Below are positions 18,703 through 23,771 of a stretch of 23,771 nt of DNA, piece after piece. How positions within the stretch are numbered: the stretch's first letter is position 1; every line of letters begins with the position of its first letter. The DNA is from a virus, in the IMG/VR virus record IMGVR_UViG_3300030110_004504, positions 1-23,771 of that record; one strand, 5' to 3'. The notes beneath the pieces were generated by a model. The model ran no database searches. It was not told where the DNA came from and saw nothing but the letters and a program-made list of their open reading frames with translations. The translations under genes and the position numbers were made by a program.

Positions 18703-19881
18703 TTATTTTTTAAGTTTAAATTTAAAAGCATTAGAATCATCACCGCTTAACACTTTAACTTTCACACCACCAGCTTGTACTTCACCAAGACCTTGTCTAG
18801 GTTCTGTTGTTATGTTTTTAGCTTTTGCTATACTATCTTTGATAGCATCCGCCTTACCTTGCTGGTAAAAATGATTAGCTACAGCGTCAGCATTCATTGC
18901 TGTAAACAAAGATTTATGATAACCTTGTGGATCAGTTAATTGGTTTCTTTTGTCCGTAAACTTGGAAACAAAGTTATTGATATCACTTTGGTTTTCTTTT
19001 ACTTGCGTTGCATCCTTAACATTAAATCTAAAACGTTTATCACCGATGTTATATTCAAAACCTTTGAATTTATCCGTGAATAACTGATTTGTTTTAGATG
19101 TAAACGCATCTCTTTGTTGTTGAGCAATTTTATTAGTTTCTGTCTGCTCTTTGTTGTATCTACTAAAGAAATCAACAGCCTTTTGTTGATCAGGTGTTAA
19201 CTTAACACCAGCTTTAATCTCTTTGTAGTATTTAGACTTTTGCCCGTCTAAGTTGGCTCTAGCGTTGGCAACCTGCTCTTTAAACGCTAATTTCTTTCGC
19301 TTTATATCTCTTGGATCATCAACATCTTCGTCGTATGTAAATGAGTCTTCTATTAAAAACTCAATTTCATCAGCATCAAGATGTGATTTAGTTTGTTTAT
19401 AGTATTCTCTTAATAAATCTTTATTATCAAGTTTACTATAATCTTGATTTAATCTAACATAATCCTCAAGATCACCACCAGTTTCATCCATAAACTGCAT
19501 TAGCTTTTGAATGTTTTCTGGTAATTCTTCACCAGTTTCTTTTGCTTCCTCAACCGCCTCTTTAACTGCTTCTTGTACTTCTTCTACCTTCTCCTCAACC
19601 TTTTCATCAGTTATCTCTTCTACAACTGGTTGCTCCGTTTCTTCAACAGCCTCTTCTTCCTTTGTTTCTTCAACAACTTCCTCTACAACAGGTTGCTCCT
19701 CTTGTACTTCCTCTTTGGGCTGTTCTTCTACCTGCTCTTCTGCCGCAGGCTCTTCTTTAGCAAGATTAACTTTTAAAGTTTCTTCTTGCTGGTTGTATTT
19801 TTTAAGACGAGGTTTTTTTACTTTGCCATCACCCATAGGTGATTCAGCATTGTTCTCGTCAATTTTTACTTTATCCGCCAT
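18703..19881 (-). CDS. Acidic capsid scaffold-like protein, 392 aa
   Basis: Residues about 43-120 are extremely rich in Glu, Val and Pro. The short block EQPVVEE occurs twice (62-68 and 83-89), so part of this region probably grew by local duplication. Residues about 122-250 are helical and charged (GGDLEDYVRLNQDYSKLDNK, then EIEFLIEDSF and KRKKLAFKEQVANARANLDG), typical of scaffold proteins. The C-terminal half stays helical, and a short Lys-rich end (FKFKLKK) could contact the capsid. Highly charged, low-complexity proteins directly before the capsid gene are usually assembly scaffolds that leave the shell after assembly. No protease motif is visible. It is separated from the capsid gene by 19 bases and from the small protein upstream by 49 bases. 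Confidence 0.75.
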   Translation of the reverse strand: MADKVKIDENNAESPMGDGKVKKPRLKKYNQQEETLKVNLAKEEPAAEEQVEEQPKEEVQEEQPVVEEVVEETKEEEAVEETEQPVVEEITDEKVEEKVEEVQEAVKEAVEEAKETGEELPENIQKLMQFMDETGGDLEDYVRLNQDYSKLDNKDLLREYYKQTKSHLDADEIEFLIEDSFTYDEDVDDPRDIKRKKLAFKEQVANARANLDGQKSKYYKEIKAGVKLTPDQQKAVDFFSRYNKEQTETNKIAQQQRDAFTSKTNQLFTDKFKGFEYNIGDKRFRFNVKDATQVKENQSDINNFVSKFTDKRNQLTDPQGYHKSLFTAMNADAVANHFYQQGKADAIKDSIAKAKNITTEPRQGLGEVQAGGVKVKVLSGDDSNAFKFKLKK

Positions 19882-19930
19882 AATATAATATTATATAATT
19901 AATTAAACATATGTACTCTCGTACAATTTC
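19882..19930 (-). promoter_or_regulatory. 49-bp gap before the scaffold gene with AT palindrome
   Basis: This is the third longest gap. It holds the perfect 14-bp palindrome ATATAATATTATAT (19883-19896), which touches the leader of the scaffold start codon. It also has a small stem, GTAC-GAGA-GTAC (19924-19913), and the palindrome ACATATGT (19907-19914). A TATAAT-like hexamer is part of the AT palindrome, but I find no -35 box at a convincing distance. AT-rich DNA yields such matches by chance, so a promoter or operator is only possible. Confidence 0.3.
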
Positions 19931-20260
19931 TTATTTACACTCGTATGCTATTACTTTTCCGCTATTTAAAGTAAATGAAGTCCACTTACCATATAGTATT
20001 GTACCAACTGGAAAAGTATCACCAGTTGCTACTGCTGTACCAGCGTCAGTTCCCTCTGTGTTTATATAAACACTAACATCCGCTGCTTCTCCATCACTAT
20101 CATCATCTATCTTTTCAGATATTAAAGCGGTAAATGTAGTAGCTGCAATACATTCAATAGCACAAAAGTAAGTTCCTCTACCAGGTGTTTCAGCGCCTGT
20201 ATCATCAATCCATCTTGATGCTACAATGCTACCAGTCCAATCATTAGTTACTATTGCCAT
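19931..20260 (-). CDS. Small beta-rich head protein, possibly decoration protein
   Basis: The 109-residue product lies between portal and scaffold-like genes. It is mostly beta-strand-like (TYFCAIECIAATTFTALISE, DVSVYINTEG) and ends with a pattern, FPVGTILYGKWTSFTL followed by SGKVIAYECK, that I associate with small structural proteins of many phages. Three Cys (33, 37, 108) are present. The acidic centre (KIDDDSDGEA) could bind a metal or be a flexible loop. I see no signal peptide, membrane segment or active site. A capsid-surface or vertex protein is the most natural inference from its neighbours, but the family is not known to me. Confidence 0.7.
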   Translation of the reverse strand: MAIVTNDWTGSIVASRWIDDTGAETPGRGTYFCAIECIAATTFTALISEKIDDDSDGEAADVSVYINTEGTDAGTAVATGDTFPVGTILYGKWTSFTLNSGKVIAYECK

Positions 20261-20284
20261 TTGTTTTTATTTATTTGTTAAACA

Positions 20285-22699
20285 TTATCTAGGTCCAAAC
20301 GAACTTAGATCTATTCCTTCGCCTAATATATCATTACCTGAAGACTCAAACTTTTTAGGTCCTGAACCTTCTTTTCTTTGTGATATTAATTCAGACTGTT
20401 GACTAGCTTGTATTCTAGTTCTTTCATCTTTACGATCTTCTTTAAAAGTTTCTCTAGTCTTTAACGCTTCAACTTCTAAATTTTTAAGTTGCGCTGATAT
20501 CTGAGCTTCAGCTTGCATTAACTGAAACTTAAGCTGTGCTTCAGTTTGTAGCTTTTGTAATTCAACTTGACCTCTTACTTGTTCAAGCTGAGCTTTACTT
20601 TGTAAGGATACTTGTTCTTTTTGTAACTCAGCTGCTGCCGCTTGTTCTGCAGCTTGTGCGTTTGCTTGAGCTTGCACTTGTATATTTCTTTCTGCTGTAG
20701 CCTGATCACGCTGTGCTTTCTTTTGTCTTCTTATTTTTAAAACTTGATTTGCTAGTTTTAAGTTTTTAATCTGCCTAACATCAATAGCATCTTCAAGCTC
20801 TATACTGTTAGACTGTAAAGCCATTTGTATATTATTTTCTAACAATTGTTTTTCTTCTTCATCTGGCGCTAGCTCAATAAATATACCAAAGTCATATAAG
20901 TACAACTCATTAAGCTCACTTAATGTAGCTACATTATGAGCACCAACAGCTTGTATGAAAGCATCTCTTGTTGGCGAGTACTCTAATAAATCAGATATTC
21001 TTAATGATAATGATTGCGCTAACTCAGTTGTTAAGAATAAACCAGACTGTAGTATATGTCTTGTAGCTGTATTACTATTTGCCGCTGCCATCTTTTGTAT
21101 ACCAACTAAAGCGTTTTTATCAGGTGTGCTACCATCTCTTGCTTCGTTTAGTCCAGTTACATCTCTTATCATTTGTAGATAATAGTTATAAGTTGTAATT
21201 AAACTCTGCATTTTATTACCACCACTACCGCTAGCTATTTCTTGTATAGGTACTTTGCCTGGATTCATGTCACCTTCCTGAGTGAGTGATCTACCAATGA
21301 TACTACCAGTTTGGAAAAACATGTTTAAAGCTTCTTGTGGATTATAATTTGTACCGTTACCTAGATCAACCTCAGCTAAACCATCAGCATCTAAATAAAC
21401 ACCATCAGGTACCATGCGTGACATAACCTGTTGTATTTTTAAATGTGTTAACTGTATCATGTCAGCAAAACCTGTTATACGTCTTACTAAAGATTCTATT
21501 CTACCTTTGTACATACGTGGAGCTACCATGTTATAATTCATTTTAACTCTAGTGTAATCACTTTTAGAACGTATTTGATTTTCAGCTAATTTCCACTTTA
21601 ACAAGTTTTTAGTACCCACTATTAAAGCTCCTTCGTATAATACCTCTATAGCTTTTGAAACTCTCTCAAAATTACCATCACCAGGCGGATTAAAAGTATC
21701 ATCTTTTTCAATAGCTTTTTCAGCACCTGATCCTAATGTTTTTACTTTAAATACATTATTAGCATACGTCTTATAATTAAAATATAATACAGTAATAATG
21801 TTTTCATCTAAATTATTATCTTCATACTTAGTTCCATACCTTGTTGCTTGGTATGCAGGTTGTGATGGTTGTTGTTGTATCTCTTCAAGATCAGCATCTG
21901 TTAAATCTGGAAACTGTTTTTTAAGTTCGTTTATAGATACATTTTTTGCTTCACCAACATAATAAATGTCTTCAAAGAAAGGTGAATCGCTATATGAATA
22001 AACTAAATTAGCAGGATCAACATATTTTATTGTTGCGCCTTCTGATGTGTTAAAATCATTTTTAACAGCACCAATGCCTATAACGGTTAAATCTTGATAA
22101 ACTCTTTTTAATATATTATCATAATGATTACCTTCCATTAGGACTTTCAAAGCCTGTTCTTCTGCTATTTCTATAGATTGTTTATAGTTTAATTGCATGT
22201 GTACCTCTAGTTCTTCAGTAGTCTCTGGTAAACTTTCAGGATCGTTTTGGTATATATTAATACCAAACTTATTCATCACATCATTATTAAAATCTTTTGA
22301 CTGCATATCACCAACAACAGATTCCATATATGCTGTTCTTTGATTTACACCGGCTGGATCTTGTGAGTAAGCTTTTATATCATAAGCTCTTTCAGCAATA
22401 CCATTTACTACTATATCTACAAACTTAGGTATGATAGGCACTGGCTTCCAGTCTAAATTAAGATATGATAAATCACCATTAATAGATAATTCATCTTTAT
22501 ATTTCTGTATTGATTGTTCGCCTCTAGCATATAATCTAAGTTTATGAAACTCAGCTTGATTAATATTATACCTATTGTTGTTTTTATCTTTTCCAAACCA
22601 TTCGCTTTCGATGGCTTTAGCTACTTTTAAACCGTATTCAGCACTAGCTTTTTCAGCATCACTAACTACTTGACTAGGAAAATAACCTTTTTTACTCAT
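20285..22699 (-). CDS. Portal protein with long C-terminal coiled coil
   Basis: The 804-residue product follows the terminase gene by two bases. The N-terminal third has portal-type features: a helical clip (EFHKLRLYARGEQSIQKYKD) and then PVPIIPKFVDIVVNGIAERA. A long beta/alpha core follows, with repeated aromatic strands (TVLYFNYKTYANNVFKVKTL). A helical section holds the conserved-looking DKNALVGIQKMAAANSNTAT and LSLRISDLLEYSP. From about residue 655 to 775 it becomes a Gln/Ala/Glu-rich coiled coil (QAQANAQAAEQAAAAELQ, LEQVRGQVELQKLQTEAQLK), which fits the helical barrel that lines the inside of podovirus portals. The last 25 residues are flexible and glycine-rich. The product forms the ring through which DNA is packaged and leaves. 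Portal identity is supported by size, pattern and order. Confidence 0.85.
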   Translation of the reverse strand: MSKKGYFPSQVVSDAEKASAEYGLKVAKAIESEWFGKDKNNNRYNINQAEFHKLRLYARGEQSIQKYKDELSINGDLSYLNLDWKPVPIIPKFVDIVVNGIAERAYDIKAYSQDPAGVNQRTAYMESVVGDMQSKDFNNDVMNKFGINIYQNDPESLPETTEELEVHMQLNYKQSIEIAEEQALKVLMEGNHYDNILKRVYQDLTVIGIGAVKNDFNTSEGATIKYVDPANLVYSYSDSPFFEDIYYVGEAKNVSINELKKQFPDLTDADLEEIQQQPSQPAYQATRYGTKYEDNNLDENIITVLYFNYKTYANNVFKVKTLGSGAEKAIEKDDTFNPPGDGNFERVSKAIEVLYEGALIVGTKNLLKWKLAENQIRSKSDYTRVKMNYNMVAPRMYKGRIESLVRRITGFADMIQLTHLKIQQVMSRMVPDGVYLDADGLAEVDLGNGTNYNPQEALNMFFQTGSIIGRSLTQEGDMNPGKVPIQEIASGSGGNKMQSLITTYNYYLQMIRDVTGLNEARDGSTPDKNALVGIQKMAAANSNTATRHILQSGLFLTTELAQSLSLRISDLLEYSPTRDAFIQAVGAHNVATLSELNELYLYDFGIFIELAPDEEEKQLLENNIQMALQSNSIELEDAIDVRQIKNLKLANQVLKIRRQKKAQRDQATAERNIQVQAQANAQAAEQAAAAELQKEQVSLQSKAQLEQVRGQVELQKLQTEAQLKFQLMQAEAQISAQLKNLEVEALKTRETFKEDRKDERTRIQASQQSELISQRKEGSGPKKFESSGNDILGEGIDLSSFGPR

Positions 22700-22701
22700 A
22701 T

Positions 22702-23771
22702 CTATTTTATTATTTGTGATGTAAATCCATCATTGTTATATCTTGCAAAGTTTATATTTACTTTCGCTTTATGTGTTTTCGAATTAGGCGTATAAAGGTG
22801 TCTATTACAAGCCATAATCGCAAGCCCGCTGCTAATAGTAGCATCAAACCTAGTACGCTTAGTAATATCAAATTTCGCCCAATCATTTAAAGTCCTGTTA
22901 AAATACATGTTACCACAACCACCGTTTGACTTTAAACCTACATTTTCTTGTATATATGTTTCAATAGCTGCCGCGTGTGCCTGCTTAATATCTTCACTGG
23001 AGTTTGGTATACCACCTATTTCTTTTTCAGTAACAGATAGCTTGTTCCATACTTTATCAGGTCTATTCATTGAATACCCTCTGTAACCTCTTCTTCGTAG
23101 ATAATACAATAAACGCGGTTTATTATTCTCTGCAAGCATAGGCATGCCATAAAAAACTAATGACATCAAAACATCTTCAAAAAATATCTCAGCGGTTTGA
23201 GGTCTTGCCACATATTCTAAAAAAAACTGACTAGGCGGTGCATCTTCCATACTAAACTTAGTTAAACCATGCAAAGCACCATTTGAACCCACACCATCAA
23301 CTGTTCCTGATATATCGTAACTATCACACCCAAAAGAACCCATGTGTTCATTGCCTGGATACTTTATTCCGTTTCTTTCAATAAACTTATTTTGTAAATT
23401 AGTAGGTGGTACCCAGCTAATTCTAAATCTACCTTTGGGATCTGGATAAAACATAACGTTTGTATCTTTGACACCATTGACCCATTGAAAATTACCAATA
23501 GATATACCGTTGTTAGCTTCTTCGTTAAAGTCTATTTGCTCGTATATTTTTACTAGATTAAATATACTATTGTTAGCTTCGTCTCTAAACGCGTGTTCTT
23601 CAGTTCTTGGAAACTGACGGTAAAACTCATTTAACGCATCTTGATCGTTTTTTAAACCCTCTGCTTCATTTTGCCAGTGATCTATAACGCCAGTATCAAT
23701 AATGTCATTGTGTGGGCCGTTGACCTCGTTATCTGGTGTATCAAACACAGGTAAGCCATACTCATCCATAA
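22702..23771 (-). CDS. Terminase large subunit, nuclease part (partial at the right edge)
   Basis: Only the C-terminal portion is in the window. Counting from an internal ATG at 23769, 355 residues are visible. The ATPase domain, with Walker A and B motifs, is not present, so I treat that ATG as internal and the gene as truncated by the edge. The visible part has an RNaseH-like nuclease layout: an acidic first motif in GSFGCDSYDISG (Asp149 or Asp152), a second acidic residue in PMLAENNKPRLLYYLRRRGY (Glu214), and a third in RFDATISSGLAIMA (Asp309). The linker FYRQFPRTEEHAFRDEANN is typical of the ATPase-nuclease join in terminases. The subunit cuts and pumps DNA into the head and works with the portal encoded two bases downstream. 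It is the only gene here ending in TAG. Confidence 0.88.
   Translation of the reverse strand, partial: MDEYGLPVFDTPDNEVNGPHNDIIDTGVIDHWQNEAEGLKNDQDALNEFYRQFPRTEEHAFRDEANNSIFNLVKIYEQIDFNEEANNGISIGNFQWVNGVKDTNVMFYPDPKGRFRISWVPPTNLQNKFIERNGIKYPGNEHMGSFGCDSYDISGTVDGVGSNGALHGLTKFSMEDAPPSQFFLEYVARPQTAEIFFEDVLMSLVFYGMPMLAENNKPRLLYYLRRRGYRGYSMNRPDKVWNKLSVTEKEIGGIPNSSEDIKQAHAAAIETYIQENVGLKSNGGCGNMYFNRTLNDWAKFDITKRTRFDATISSGLAIMACNRHLYTPNSKTHKAKVNINFARYNNDGFTSQIIK

Noticed and set aside
19511-19888. Plus-strand Ser-rich frame opposite the scaffold gene.
   Set aside because: Its Ser/Thr richness is the mirror of the Glu-rich codons on the other strand; the minus-strand gene explains the region.
19898-19930. 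Promoter with TTGTAC as -35 and TATAAT as -10 before the scaffold gene.
   Set aside because: The spacing is about 25 bases, too long for a standard sigma-70 promoter, and such hexamers are frequent in A/T-rich DNA.
4584-22704. Possible recoding of TGA, because no gene here ends in TGA (eleven TAA, one TAG).
   Set aside because: The frames contain TGG for Trp and show no in-frame TGA in the parts I read; preference for TAA is expected in AT-rich genomes.
1-23771. tRNA genes, CRISPR arrays, insertion sequences or attachment sites.
   Set aside because: The gaps are at most 74 bases and hold no cloverleaf, repeat-spacer pattern or transposase; none is supported.

Overview
The window is a piece of a tailed-phage genome, or of a prophage or metagenomic contig with the same content. 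It is strongly AT-rich and every supported gene lies on the minus strand. Read in the direction of transcription (from base 23771 to base 1) it is a compact late module: terminase large subunit (C-terminal part), portal, a small beta-rich protein, an acidic scaffold-like protein, major capsid protein, a winged-helix-like protein of unknown role, two head-tail connector-type proteins, a giant 2234-residue tail protein, a second small beta-rich protein, and three genes resembling an ejection (internal virion) protein cassette. The third ejection gene is at least 1526 codons long and runs off the left edge. The gene order and the three-gene ejection set fit a short-tailed (podovirus-type) virion. 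No tape measure, sheath, baseplate, replication, lysis or integration gene is visible.

Gaps between genes are tiny (2 to 74 bases) and no stretch over 300 bases lacks a gene. The three longest gaps carry structure. A strong intrinsic terminator with a UUCG loop and nine U's follows the capsid gene. A pair of overlapping, mutually exclusive hairpins lies just before one connector gene. An AT-only palindrome lies just before the scaffold gene. None of the twelve start codons visible in the window has a Shine-Dalgarno-like GGAG/AGGA upstream; all have A/T-rich leaders. This leader type is common in Bacteroidota, so a (probably marine) Bacteroidota host is a reasonable guess, but other AT-rich hosts cannot be excluded from the sequence alone.

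As a system: the terminase packages DNA through the portal into a shell built by scaffold and capsid protein. The connector proteins and the giant tail protein close and extend the portal vertex. The cassette at 1-7380 is likely stored inside the capsid and ejected to carry DNA across the envelope. The most notable point is a zincin-type HELLH motif inside the giant ejection protein, which suggests a metallopeptidase carried in the virion.
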